From NCBI GenBank assembly GCA_002633025.1, contig NMRB01000584.1:107886-171885 (forward strand): a DNA stretch of 64,000 nucleotides, written 5' to 3'. Shown in pieces: positions 46,740 to 61,700 of the stretch; the first letter of the stretch is position 1, and each line of letters begins with the position of its first letter. A program made the position numbers and the translations under genes. The DNA comes from Notospermus geniculatus (Eukaryota > Nemertea > Pilidiophora > Heteronemertea > Lineidae). The notes beneath the pieces were generated by a model that worked only from the letters and a program-made list of their open reading frames with translations, was not told where the DNA came from and ran no database searches.

Positions 46740-49700
46740 GTAAGTTCAATTCCTTTATTTTTATCAGTCAATGCTAGAGGTAAAGATGAGCTCGTTTTGA
46801 GTGCCTACACAACAGGGACCTTATTCACTAAGTTCTCGTAACTTACGGGAGTGCGTTAACTATTGTCCATTTGTGGACAACCTATTGTTCACTGTCAGCC
46901 TGACAAAGGATTTGCGTACCCCTAAAGTACGGGGGCTTTGTGAATAAGGTCCCTGGGTCTCGACTGCCGACGTAGTCAATCCTTGGAGGAAATATACTGT
47001 CAGTATAATTCCTCCAAGGTCGATCTAAGTCGTCGGACATGTCACACCACGGTCGTATGCAATGACTCGATTTTGACTGCTACATATGTCAATATGTCAT
47101 GATATGTTGTCCGATAGAAATGCAATATTGTCGACGAATTAGCCTTCTGTTGCCGTCATATTGTTCAGCCGTTAAGAGCAATAAGTCAATACGGTTTGCA
47201 AACACTCTACAGAACAGGCATGCATAATTAATTTGAGGTGTAATGTGAAAGTAGAAGTTATGCGTCAACAAACATTGTTTGAGAAATAAGGGTCAACGAA
47301 GTAGAATAATCGATGTCAAATTGTGATACGTTCCGATGGGAATGTTCGTCAGTTCCTCCTGGTTTTTGTGTGACGGAAAGTTGTGGGTGTGTGACCGTAG
47401 GTAAGACACGGGCTTCCCACAGGAAAAGGTGCCTGAAGTGAAAACAAATGTTTCTTTGTATGAGACATTGGGTGAAAGACATTCCATGCTCATCTCGTTC
47501 GCGCACGCACAGTCTAAGAAACACAATATAGACTGATGATATAGTAATACGCCTCCTCATGTGTGCACCGCTGGCCTACGGAAGTGAAGCAATCCGTGCC
47601 GGTGTGGCAGGAATCTGAGTCCCCATAGAATCTAGTCCGGTGTAATTGTTCATGTCAACGAGGGATTGGGATACATGGCCATAGAAACCATTGCCATTCG
47701 AATGTAGTTTCGAGTAGCCGACTATTGTACCCCGGACTTGCATTCCTCGGACTATCATTCCTTTCACACGGGATATTTTTAATACATGTAGGCTCTTTAC
47801 AAGTTACATTGGAACGGCAAGTTACATTTACGAGTTACACTGGAATGGCACAATTCCCAAAAATTCAACGTATGTCAGGGTCTTCGCCGTAAAAAAAACT
47901 GTACGTATAATCCACATAAAAGCTTAACAAAATACCCTACAAAAATATATGGGAACTCCGCGACCAAACGGAGTGAGCAATTTCTGCGTAACGAAGTGAG
48001 AACTGGTTATTATAAGTACAAATAAGTATGAGTATAAGTATAAGTACAAATAAGTGTTATAAGTTTATACATTTTATTTATCCAACCTTTTGACATGACG
48101 ATGTGACATCATAGTTGAACGGAACAGAAAAGGTTTCACTAGAACATGAGAAACACATTATTTGCTTATAACTAACTGGCCGTGGTTTACCTCGCTGTAG
48201 GGCATGGAAATCGTTATCATTGATACTTTTTGTGTAAGGGGCCCGAAGAAAATGCCAGTACCGACTGCTACACCAGGACCCATGTTCCCGAAGCCGTCGT
48301 AATACTAGTGTCCCACTGGCGACTTTTTCCCACGACAAGGGGCGAATCTGAAGTCTGCGACATTCCCTCGACAAGCTGCGATATTTAGCATTAATGTGTT
48401 TCGCATAGGATCATGGAGCCAGAGAATCACCGCGAACATAGACGACAGTCCACGAAGAGGTACGATTTTTTCATTCGTCCCTTGTCGCAGGCCAAAATTC
48501 GCCAGTGGGACACTAGTATAAGGTTAACGATGTCGTTACGCTATGTATTTTTCCAGTTTTAACGACATCGTTAACCTAACGATGGCTTCGGGAACATGGG
48601 CCCAGGGCAACCTGTTGCAAACACGTCTTCAAGAACGAACGTGTCGTGACTCTCTGCGTCACGCGTGTGAATTGTATACGTAGAGATAGGCTACATATAC
48701 TCCAACACGATTTTTGGTTATGTTGAAATAACCATTGAAATTTTAAAAGTCATTGTGGGTTTTTAAGATCTAAAAGAGGCCCTTGACATTCTTGACCCAC
48801 TTCTTTTAAGAAAGCAGGTATTCTATGAACAACAAGTGGTTGTTTTGGTTTATCGAATTTATGCACTCTTTCTACAGTAGCGAATGATGTACGCGGTGAT
48901 GTACACGAATGAACATCCTTCTGTGCAATCTGCAAGCCGTGTAGAAAGAATGCACAGCGCACCTTGACGAGGCAGGCCTACCAAAAAACCGTCGAAACCT
49001 TTCTTCGCTATGAGTACAATCCTCTATATGGCATGGAAATTATCGACAAAACTGCTGTGATGTTGGCCTAAGCTTCCCACCATTTGTTTCAACATGCCGA
49101 TATTTCTATACGTTTTAATTCAAAATGACTTCAGAAGAACTTGACATTGCAAACACGCTATCAACTTACCAAAAACCAATCATGTCAATTTGATTTGACG
49201 CTGCTGCTTACAGCTACTGTGATCGATTCTTAGTTATTTGATATTCTTGAAAGATTGACTGGTGATGAGGCGTAACACTCAATTCCTATCATGGAGCATC
49301 TTGAAACCTAGAAACTGACTCCAAAGAATCAGGCTTTGCTGGATTTTGTATCGAATGAGTAGATAATGTAGACGAACAAGAATAATTTATTACACTTCGA
49401 ATACTGCGGCGCACTGAGTGTTAAGGCCCGTTTCCACTAGAGCGTTTTGCGCTGCGTGATGCGTCAAATCTTTTGTTATTTTCCGCCGCTCTGCTTCCAA
49501 ACAATGGGCGAAGCGTCAAAACGCGGAGTAAAACGCTCAAGTGGAAACGGGCCTTTAAGCCTGCTTTCCATTGGCGCGTTTCCGTGCGCGAAAACGCTCG
49601 AAAGCATTGTTTTTTTTCCGCACCGTGACCAACGAAGCAGAAACAAACAATGCTTTCGAGCGTTTCGCGCACGGAAACGCGTCAATGGAAAGCAGGCCTT

Positions 49701-52700
49701 ACGCCAAGTTCTTTCGTGTCATTCGCGTCTTTCACGTCTACTCGTACTCTGCAGTCAGTAATCGTGCGAGAAACCCCTCAGAACGTTTCACAAATAGACG
49801 AAACCGGAATTCGCCGATGAGTTGAAAGCGACACTAATTACATGTATAGCCATACCTTGTTGCCTTATGGGGAGATAAAAGAGAAAGGTATCAAAGAGTC
49901 TTCTCCCGTACTGAGGCTAAGGGATCGTCACGTACTAGCAGGGCCGGGTATCATGCCGCTCTCAGCGAATGCAAAGGTCACGTTGGGTCTTTTAACTCTT
50001 TGGCTGTCAGTGGCAAACCTTTCTAGCAAAACGTACCAAACCCTGAAATCTTACAGAAACCCTGTCACAGAGATATTTATTGGAAAGCACTCACTAAGAG
50101 CTTTCAGGGCGGGCCGTCACGAAACTCCGAAAGTACTAACAGTGCCTAACAGAGAGGTATGCAATGGCTTTTACCATTACAGAATTTCTCTGTTAGGCCC
50201 TGTTAGTGCTAACGGAGTTTCTTGGCGGTCGCCCCTGATGAGTACCATTCGCTCGCTTATCTATTTTTGGTACCATTTAACACGATTCCTGTGCATTTCA
50301 TTTCACTTCACGTTTGTGTCCTTTCCGACAAAACTCAGTGGCCTTGCCTTTCGCGGTGAAAGGCCACCTTTCTGTTCCTTCAGAAGTGTTTCAACCGTTT
50401 GAATCCTTCTGATGGTCACAATACGTCAAGTAAACATGTCAAGAATATAGAATGATATGTTGAATGACATTGCATAGTAGTATTGGTATAACTTAGATTT
50501 TATGGAGAGATAAAAGCCATGTTGTCATTTTGAATTTGACAGTATTGTTGTTATGACAATGTGCGGAATGTGTGATGCCTTGACCAAACATTAAAATGCA
50601 AATACATGTACCCTAGAAAATTTTGGTCAAAGTTCGGAACACAGCGTTTGGCGTGATCGAGCTAGGGAAAGGAGCGACCAAGCTCCGTCTACCATACACA
50701 GGCCTACACGGTGTCAACGGTCAAGAAGGGCGCTGAACTTTCGTCCTTCTCAGCAATACATGTAACATTGTGACAATACATGAAGTGCCACTTCAACAAC
50801 GACCAGAAAATGGCAAAGGAATGAAATGTGATAACTGAATAGCTGGAGGTTTAGAATGAACTGATCTCTGTTTAGTTTCTCGCCTTAGATATCTATTGAG
50901 TTTGCACTGAAGGAAATTGAAGTAGCCGACGCACGAACTCCGTCAACACGTTTGGCAAATAGGCTACTTGTCAGGAGGATACAATTTGAGGGTCAAGATG
51001 TGAGAAACGTTGACACAAGAAGGTCATCTTTTCAGTGGTACTACGTGAACTCCGCCGGTGTGAAAGGACTGGCAGTCCTAGAAATGCAAGTCCGAGTTAC
51101 AATAGTCTGAGATATATTGTACGGTTTTATTCCGATGGTCTGAGTTGCTATAGCCATATATCCGAATCCCTGGTTGAAGAATTAAAACGGCACACGTTGA
51201 CGCCAAATCTCAATGCGATGTAAAGTTGACTGACCCAACTCGTCGTTCAGCTGGGTTGGTCGACTTTAAAAACACCCCACCGCATTGAAAGTAGCAAGAT
51301 TTGATGTCCTGGAAGGCAATAAATGGCTTTATAGTTCCACGAATGCCATGTCCATGCAATCGTCCATCACAGCAGGACGTCCCCTATCTCTTTTCAAATC
51401 TGGAACGCTCAAGAGTTGTCCAGCAATTCTAAAAGAGCCAAATCGTGCTATCTGTGACAGAGGGTAAACACTAGGATTTATCTGTAATGATCAGAAATTA
51501 TACCTTTCGGAGGATTATTATCAAGAACGTTGCTTCACTCCTCGTGTCGGTGTCCCTTTGAAGACTGACCTACTCACTCTTGAACTACATACAGCGTAGT
51601 CCGAACGCGAAGTGACACGAACCCTTGATGGTTTAAGATGCTCAAATTGGCAATCTTATTTACATTTTACAACACTGAAAGGTCAGTCATCGAACATCGG
51701 GATTTGAAGATGTGAGCATTGAGTGCGAGACTAGACTCAGCACTGACGGATATTTCACATTAGCGAAACTTTTACTTCGTTCAGCGAGAATCTACTGAAA
51801 TAGATCAAAGGATAAACAAGTAGACCACATTCAACGGTGACCATAATGAAGAATTGGTCTCCAGTGGCAGACGACAGTAATTCAGATGGTCGGTCTGATA
51901 GCCAGCCAAACGTATGGTGATTAGATCGTCATGACTTATCTTCCATCTTTGTGCTGTGTTAGGGCCGGAGCTTGCTGTGATGGATTGTAATGGTCAGGAT
52001 TACCGGGCATTGGATGAGAACCATTCGGTTAATGTACCGACTTGAATGGGTATTCACTCACAAATATCTTATTAAAAGTGTCGGTCAGTGCAAGGGAAGT
52101 CTCCAGAACTAAAGTCATTACCATTACCGTTGTTCTCATAGAATGTTCATCATCCTTTGCGCAGATGAACAAAATGGTTGGACTCCTGATTTGATCTAAC
52201 ATTCTTTACGTGGGTGTCTTTCCACCTGTTCCCGAGCCACCATTTACCACGAATCGAAACAATCTTTATTAATTACGATCCATTGATTTTCGCTTGTAGC
52301 GGTTAGTTCACGGAGTGTTTAGCACACTGGTTCAATGAGTTCACTTTGGTTTGTTTTTAATCTGAGTTCAACAACGCAATGCATGTAGTTTCCAACTCAC
52401 AAATTTATAAATTTTAATCCAAATGACGAAATTCCTAGGCCTGTCTTTGGTTGAAGACAGGCCTTTAGCCAAGGATTGACTTCTTGCTGTGCGTACCTTC
52501 TATTCTGAGAAAAGGGGGATACCGACAACTTAGGTTCTGAATACAGAGCGATTATGCACATATTTTAGAAATGGGTATTGCGACATAAAAAGTCAAATTA
52601 GATACTAGGCCTATTCTTTCATGGCTTTATATTGCTTAATAAAGATCTTAAGATATTGCTAAAGCAGTACAATACAATCATTATTAAGAAATTGAATTGG

Positions 52701-55700
52701 TTTTATCACGTCATGAAGGAACAGGGGCCACGAAACCTTCGCATCTTTGCGTGCACGCAAGTCTATTGTTTGCCTGCACATGCCCTATTGTTCACTGACT
52801 GCCTTACAATAGATTTGCGTGCAGGCAAAGTTGCGAAGGCTTCATGAATAAGGCCCCAGGTGGGTGGCCGATTTCAAACCTTTCAGTACCACATTTTGCT
52901 GAGAAAAAAATTCTCCAGGCCTGCCTTCCATATCCCTCGTTGAACAATAAAACGGGACTTAGATTCCAACGGGTCGTAGATTCCTGGCTCACCGGGATTT
53001 TGACGGAAGTTGCCAGTTCACTGACATCGATACTTCAAGATGGCTTTATCCTGATGGCTTGTGCGTGAGAATGTTGCCAATAACACCACTTCACAAGTCT
53101 GAAATGTCCCTTTCAGTACACATTCCGTAAGAATAAATTTCACTTAATACTCTCATTCTACTTCTTTTCAGGGCGATGGTACCTGGGCACACGTCTCGGG
53201 CAAGAAAGTAGTTCTGGGCAACACCACACTTCTCAATCTCTCAGAGGTGGAACGATATGCTTTACAGAAGATAGCGCTAGCCAAGCTTCAGGCCATGAAC
53301 CTCGGCTGTGGAATCCTTATACCCAAAGGTACGTCTTATTCGTACATGTCATACTATGTCTAATCAAGTTAGAGGTGGGTCCATCATCAAACCAGAAGTC
53401 ATTCATCCTCTTCATTGGGTGATCAAAATATAATGGAAATAGGATGGAGGTTGATTAATTCAATTGCATATCAGTGCCCTTTTACATGTTTTAGTAAGGA
53501 ATCAAGGATTCAGTGCAGTATACCCGGCTATTACGACACTAAAAGCCTTCACCAAATCACGCCATCTCCTGAGCACGCCAGGCGTTCATTGGTTTTGAGC
53601 ACCTCTCAAATCAGAGTTACGTTGGCGTTTGGTTTTGAACATATCAAGATGATCCAATCAGAGTAGGCCGTCGGTGTTCATTGGTTGTGAACATTCGAAG
53701 ACGATCCAATCAGAGTAGGCCGTCGGTGTTCATTGGCTGTGAACATTCGAAGACGATCCAATCAGAGTAGGCCGTCGGTGTTCATTGGTTGTGAACATTC
53801 GAAGACGATCCAATCAGAGTAGGACGTCGGTGTTCATTGGTCGTGAACATTCGAAGACGGTCCAATCAGAGTAGGCCGTCGGTGTTCATTGGTTGTGAAT
53901 GTTAAAAGACGCTCCAACCAGTGTTGGACATCGGGTGTGTAGGCGGGAGAGGCGGGAGCCATGCAGTTTATACGATCAGATATGAATAAACCAGGATGAT
54001 GCTGGAGGCAATGAGATTCTTTCCTTTGGATCTTTCGTCAAATCCCGGCTCTGTCAAAATCCCATTCCAGTCACGTACGCACCTACCTTGTTTACGTTTT
54101 CCCGCTAACCCGTCACATTTCACGATCCCCCGATGCCATCATGCATTGGAGGTTGATTCCGCCCACCCCATTCTCCCTCGCGGCCATCCGTCCTTCCGTC
54201 CGCCAATGCGATAAGAGCGGGTTCCTTGATACTTCGTCCGCGAAACCAGATCTACTGGGATTTGCGATAAGCCTGTAGAGTTTCCACCTCCGAGCCAAAT
54301 AACCTCCTTCGACCAAGAACGGTATTGGTTACCGTTAGATCATTCCTTAATTGCTCCTGATGCTTCGTTACCCGCGTACCATCCGAACTGATTTCGTGAA
54401 AAAAGTTTGTTCCGCATTGCAAAAATATCATGAGGTAGACTCACTCGTCGTTCAACAGACCAGAAATCTATAACAATCGAATTGTTGGCTTTTTGCGTGT
54501 TTGCGTTGCGTTAACGAATGAGGATGTGAAAACATCGGTCAAAGTCATCCAGTACAAAGGTGACGCGGTACCTGCATCCCGAGGGATGCAGTTGATAGGT
54601 GCTGGTAATTACAAGGTCACACAACGCCATGAGGTGTTGGTGAGTGAACACGCGATCCCTTCTTCTGAAAGGAATGTCAGCCATCTTGATGCATTTCTTG
54701 CCAGTATGACCGGCGTCGCATTTTTTTTCTTCAAAATGGACGTCCGTTGTTGTTGTTGTCGTCACCTGCGGCATGGTTGCGCCGGGACGAAGAAATGAAC
54801 TTCGCAGGTGGGAGGGGAAATTGTCCCTTCTTTGAGAAGGTGTCTGGTGCATCCGGGAAGTAAACATGAATTCTGAGCATTGATTGAATTCATTTCTCTG
54901 GCCGTTTATCCTTCCCACGAAGAGAATCGTGGATTTTTTTGTACCGGTTGTAATGATATGACAACTGCTGAGGTGAGGATTGTTGCGAATGTGAGTGCAC
55001 ATTTGTGAGACGTCCCGCATGCTTTGGGTTGCCAGCGTTTATAGGAACTTTCCATGAATTTGGCTGATCGGGTTATTAGCTTGAATTTGTTACTCAAGAA
55101 GATTTTTACACCATGGCGATCTCGGCGTATCCAGGGTCCAGCAACGTATCGTAGAAACGCGAGTGCACGTGACATATTGCTCACCAGCACCCGGTGGGGC
55201 TATCCAGTACACCTTTTCATCTACCTCACATCACCTTAGTCAGCAGTCGGCATGTTCTCATCAAAGAAAGTAACTAATTGGTGTTAACATGGTTTCTTAG
55301 AAGGAACTCTTCCGCAAACAAATAGGCAGCTGTGATGGGAATATCTGTAGCGTAACCACCGGCGATCTTTTCTTTAATGATGGATGCACTGTTTACAGGG
55401 TGTCCACAGAAGGGTGTCTTCCATTTCGCCCACAATGGTTAGGTCGAGAGTAGGGTTAGCAAAAGAGTTACCAATACGCTTCGGTACTTGGTCTCTTTCC
55501 ATGGATCATCTCGATCCTTCCCGCAAAGTGACCTTATAGGGTGGAAGGTCTGGCAAGGGCGACATGTTAAAGAGCTTTCTTTTATTTAAATCTAGGAAAA
55601 GGAAGCAATGCATTGACTTGGATCTCATTTTCGCTCTTTCTAGATGGTTCGCCAACGAAACGGCATAAAAGGACCACCTTTTCATTGAAGAGGGTCCGAT

Positions 55701-58700
55701 CTAATTCAGGAAACCTGACAGGACTCCTGGACAACTTCGCCAAGCCGAAAGAGAAGGAAACAAAGGGTTCGTATTCCTATTACTAATCATTTGTTTGTAA
55801 ATGTTGTCAAAAACTCACAGCACGTAAAAAACATTCTAAAAATCTTATCGGAATCATCTCCTATCAGTCCGGACGCATCTCGGTATGTGTGCGGCGACGT
55901 AGTCGTATGGAGCAGAGCAACGAGCCCTAGGATGCCCGATCACTGAAAGAACGCCCACTGATACAATCAACATGGAGACACCGGAATTTCAAAGTCAGTC
56001 ACACCCTTCACCGCTGGTGCTTCCACATCACCCCGAACACTCAGCGAATATCATCAGAAAAACGTCACTGGAACCGGTTCTTTTTCAGAAACCAATCAAG
56101 GCCTGGTATTCGGTATCCCCCTGTCAAAATGTCTCGCCAACGATGTTGACCACAGACGTCGAAGGTCGTTTATGCTCAAAGAAAGGAAAGATAGTCTAGA
56201 AATAGCCAACAAAAACAGAAGCGGATCGAGGTAGGTGTCCTTACTTATCGAACGAACGCGAGACTTTCTTTAATGTGATGTCCCCCATCAAACACACATG
56301 CTATTCGTTGTTGCAAATCGTTACTGACTGAGACTTCTTATTTCATCTTGTGATACGCGAATCCCTCTTGAGTCTGTTCTGATGGCATGGAAATGAGTGG
56401 AACAGTAGAAAAAAAACCAAATTGTGTCGTGTAATGCTAGGAAAATTGAGTACATCAAAATAGATGAAGACATTTTTGGTAGCACGTAGTCTCGTTTTGT
56501 TGTAGAGTTTGATACTTGACGATGTTCTTTCGTTCTGGTCATTTTAGGAAATCAAGTAGTTCGTCGATAAGCTCAACGGATAAACTTAGTCCTCATCTTG
56601 AATCAAAAAGGGTAAGAATTTTCCATAATTCCATGTGTTGTAATAACGGAAGTCGTCCTCCGGAAATTTTAGCAAATTTTCGACCCCAACCGGGGTCTTC
56701 TTCAGGCTGGCACTTTCAAGTCGAGCTACCAGGTCGAGCTACCAAGTCGAGCTGGTAGCTCGACTTGAAAGTGCCAGCCTGACGAAGACCCCGGTTGGGG
56801 TCGAAAATTTGCTAAAATTTCCGGAGGACGACTTCCGTTATTATGTCATTTTGTGTGTCGCCTTTTGTGCTCTATATTTTTGGATTCCATATGTTGTGAG
56901 TTGGTTGTCCCTCCCAGTTCCTATAGAGTGGTTGGAGTTCGTCGTCGATGCATGGGGTTACTGAAACAAACTTAACATAAAACGTTTTGGCAGAAAACAT
57001 TGGTCGAGAAACGCTTTCGATTCTTTCTTTGTTTTCTTCAACCGACCAGATACAGGTAATAAGAAGAATTGCAGAATTTTTTGTTTCGTTTCAGGGACCA
57101 TGTACTTGTGACTCGTTGCCAAGACAAGATCGCTCCTTGTGCCCTGGGGAAACCTCAGCCAGTTCTAGTCTCATTGATGCCTTATCACTCCATTCGACAT
57201 CGACAGTTGCCATGACGCAGGATTCTAAATCCAATATAGACTCTAGGAAAAGCCTACTACCCTCTGTGCCACAGGTTCCCAGTGTAGTTAACACTTGTTG
57301 TAAACATTTAGAGACGTACGGTAAGCTGATATTAGAGTTTTGTAAGACTAACTGCCCTTAAGATACCAGGAACTCCACCAGATAATGGTTGCAGCATCGA
57401 CGGAGGACTGCCTTTGAAAATCGTTTTAGCAGATCATTCTGCGATTTTATTCTGTATCACAAAGCATACTTACGAGTTGTGCATTCATAGCGTCCTCTCA
57501 AAACTGTTCAATGGTTGACGCACAATAGCTCCTGGAATTTTACGAATTCTTAACTGCTGAGAGAACTTTGTGAATGAGGCTCCAGCTGTCCAGTTGTTGC
57601 TTGCTCATACTGAACATCAGGCACCTTATTCACAAAGCCGGCTCGTAACTTTAAGGCTACGCAAATCCTTTGTCAGGCTGATAGTGAACAATAGTTTGCC
57701 CGCAAATGGACAATTTACAATAGTTTACGCACTGCGTAGAGTTGCGGGGGGCTTCGTGAACAAGGTCCCAGATCTTTCTCCGAAGGTCATAAAATCGTTC
57801 TCCAAAGGTTTGTTTGGAGAGTTTAAGGCATTAAAGATAATATATCACGGATATTTTCGCGGGCCACGAAATTCATTGTTTATTTACATTTTGTTTGTTT
57901 ATGTCCAGTCTTTCTTTGTCTTACGAGTAAATTGTTGGTGGCATGCCCCTCTAGAAATTCTGTTGATTCCAAAAGTATTCATTTTGGTGGGTTGGCATGT
58001 CCCTAAAGTCTAAAATGACATAATGTAAACATCCATGTTTACAAACATTGAATGTAAACAATGAAGTCGTGATATATTATCTTTAAGCAAAGGCTGTAGT
58101 CTCTTTTGGGTGTCGTCTTATTTGCTGAACGCGGCAGGGGCGACTCGACTCGAAACAGTCACTTAATACCATGTTGGCACAATCGGTGAACCATCGCTTA
58201 CTTGTCGTTTCAGCACAGCAAGTGTCCCCTCGGCATCTCCACCCACATTGTCTCTCTCACATCACAGTTAGCCTACAATCTCCACTTTTTTTCCTTTTTC
58301 AGGCTTGCAGACCTTAGGCATTTTCAGAATAGGAAGTAGTAAGAAAAGAATAAAACAGGTAATTGTGAAATTTACATATCTAACTGCGCTTTGTCAGCGT
58401 TCTTCTACCAAAACCACCCAAACATTTCACTTGCCTGGATTTGACTGATCTTCGCCGAGGGCAGTGTAATCATGTGTATTTATATAAAGTACACATGTCA
58501 ACGGTCCTGTAATTGAAGATAGTTAAGTTTGGTTTTGGTGAGATTGAGGATAATTTTGCTTAGGGTTATTAGAAGTATTCAAGGTTCATACAAAATGCCG
58601 CAAGCAGTTTGGCTTGTTCAGAATATTTAGGACTCATCATACTGTCACTGTGGGCGTTTAGAGCAGGACTGGTCGTATCTCTTGTGTCAGAGTAAACACG

Positions 58701-61700
58701 AAATCGACGGAAAGGAGATGCACAGTATGACAATAAAGCATATCTGATGGAAAATAATTGTGAGAAAGGCCAAATAAACGCCTACGTGTTGGTAAAGTGT
58801 GACGATCCCTTGCGAACAACGCAGAGAGGAATGGCCCTTATTTGCCTTGTTGCAGCACTTATCACATTTTTCTTATGTCCATTATATTCTGCCATATTAA
58901 TAGTTACGTGAAGAATTCGACAGCGGTAAAGAAGTAAAGTTAAATGAGGAACACAATCCGCATGACGTTGGTGCTTTATTGAAGGAGTTCTACAGAGACC
59001 TACCTGAGCCGTTACTTACTAGAGAGTTGTACGCAGCTTTTATAGCAACTAGAAGTACGTACATTTCATATATTTTATGTTTGTTAAATCATCCTGAAAT
59101 ATACGTCAGTTTGAGTAACGCTTTCCGTGGACGTGAGGACTTGTAACGTTCCCCGTTGGCCTTGAGTTGCTCTATATTTATCGATATCCAAAGCAATGAA
59201 TCCTGCCCCTAAAAAAAAGGTGGCTTTGGTTTGGTTGCCTTTGTTTGACAGATGAAAAAAAGGGTAAGGGACAAATGTGAAGGCCATCGTGAATGATTCG
59301 GCCATCCTCTACTTTGTGATGGCGTCCAAATCCCCCGGTATTCGTCACTGCATGCCAATCAACCAGTCTTTTCTAGAGTTTCAGATTGTAAAGTTCCACT
59401 TGAAAAAGACCCCGGTTGGGGTCGAAAATTCAAGAATTCTGGAGATTGACTTCTTGCTTATTACCAATCAACCAGTTGCCGTCGTTATTCACATTTACTC
59501 TGCTTTGCTTACAGAAATAAAGGAGAAACACCAGCAGATCACCGCCTTACAGTTACTTGTCAGTCTACTGCCAGTGCCAAATAGAGACACCATATGGTCA
59601 TTGCTCAAGTTTCTCCGCAAGGTCGCTGAACATTCCATAGACACAGCAGATGAACAAGGCCAAATCGNGGGGGGGTAGCCCTGTACAGCAGAGAGGTGGA
59701 AAATCAACGAAGAAGACGATGATGCCAGGCAACGAAGATGAAGATGGTGATGAAAGTTGTTGGGGTCGATGACGTCAATGCTGACAGTGAGCTTAGCATC
59801 ATCATGGAGTACCCGGTATTGTAACGTTGAAATCTCGCTTTTTTTCAGTTGCCTGGCAACAAAATGGATGCCCACAACCTTGCCACGTTATTCGGCCCTA
59901 ACATTCTACACAAGGTGAAGGGAGGTGCAGGTCATGAGTTTCAAGTGGAAAGCTTGGAGAGAGCAGAGGAACGGAAGGACGTCATTGCGGTCGTGAAGGA
60001 TATGATCATGTTCAACACAAAGCTTTATGAGGTACGTCCCAAAGCGAAAACAAACGTTATCGCCGAGGTATACCTGTAGGATTGTGCCTTATAAACACAT
60101 GTACATGGACATGTGTGTAGACGTACTACTTGTGTTCGTCGTTTCGACAGCCCTCCCCCATCTTGGTTGCTACGGGATTTCTCTGTATGCAAATTACTTT
60201 TTGGTAGACAATCCGTATTTTGGACCAATCACCTGCTTTGGCTTGCCTACCAGATAAGTGCGCGCGCATGTAATCTCTGAAAGAAAACAATATGGCGGGA
60301 CGGGGAGCTGTCGAAATGATGAATACACAACGAAAGAATCCATAAATGAAAACCTTTCCTTTTCCTACTTCCATACGTCAGGTTTCAGGTGGTAAACACC
60401 TAAAAACATCCTTAATTACTGAGACGTAATGGGAGCTGTCACCACCACATCCAGAATCCATAATCCGCTGTGATCGTAACCGTCGTTTCGTAAATCCACT
60501 TTGAGAAAATTCGATTTCTCTGTACTTGTGGCTGTGACAGGCATAGGTCTGACAGATGCACAACCCATGGTTAAAACGATTACATTCAGCAGATCGAATT
60601 CTGAATGTCAAGTATGCATGGGTTTCTTTGCCAGAACGTTGAGCAACAGCTGTCGAAACCACCTTTCTGTGTCGAATTTGGCAAGGAATGACTTGCTTGA
60701 ATTCATTTATATAACTTCTTCTCTTACGGTGACATGGGTATTGTTTGCGCATGAATAGCTGAGTAGCCGAAGGTCAGGTGTGGTAAATGCCTTTGCATAG
60801 GCAAGTGCCTTGCTACAGAATTTGAGGGGAATAGCCAAAGCATGAGGGCGGTGACTGACTGGCGCATATGCAACGCGTAATGGCTACATTAGGGAGTTTT
60901 CGCAATGCCCCCGAAACGACAACGCGAACGTCTATCCTTTTGTTCGGTGCTCTCTTCGTGGCATCGAACAATGGGTTTGGCGTTCGCGTTGGCGTTTCGG
61001 GGGCTTTGCGAAAACTCCCTATTAATCCTGATCTAGCCCGCACTGGGGAAAAATACAAAACTGTCACCACGTTAAGTTATCCAGAATTTTGTCACTGCAG
61101 GTCCCTTCTGATCTCCATGACGAAGTGCTAAGGGCGTTAGTCGACAGTCACCCAGATGGCCTAGATTTTCTCTTGAAACGAAAGTGTGATGACATGCAGA
61201 TAACGTAAGTCTTCAGTATCCTACCGAAATCTTCTGAGCGGGGTCATCTGGTCAGCAACATCGGGGAACAAGTTGTAAAGAACATGCTTGTTCAGCGATC
61301 CCGACGAGCTAAACAACACGAATATTTGGCGTAAACCTCGAGCCACCCTCATTAATATTCGTGTATTTGACCTACGTCAAATTCGACATACGTCAAATGC
61401 GACATTGACCAATCTGATTTATTATTGTTGATGAATGCATTGTGAGAAGCCAATCAACATTCACCTAATCCTTTTTCATTTCAGTATCGAAATCGATCCT
61501 GACACATCTGGTTGCTTGTTCGAGGAAAGTGACTCGTCATCGCCCGTGAGCGCTTCCCCGTCGCCAAAGCGTCAGGGTGGCGCTATTCGGACTCTCAGTG
61601 ACGCCATATCCATGATCCATCACCACAAGCCTCTCCGGTCAACATGCAGCGATGCACAGGTCCAAGCACAGAAAACACGGCAGAGGGATTATTTAACCGT

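Noticed and set aside
49842-50402. 186-aa frame
   Set aside because: It runs through the hairpin element at 50098-50227 and shows no domain or coding character.
53666-53925. Regular repeats that might suggest a CRISPR array
   Set aside because: Direct tandem 52-bp units without variable spacers, in animal DNA: a minisatellite.
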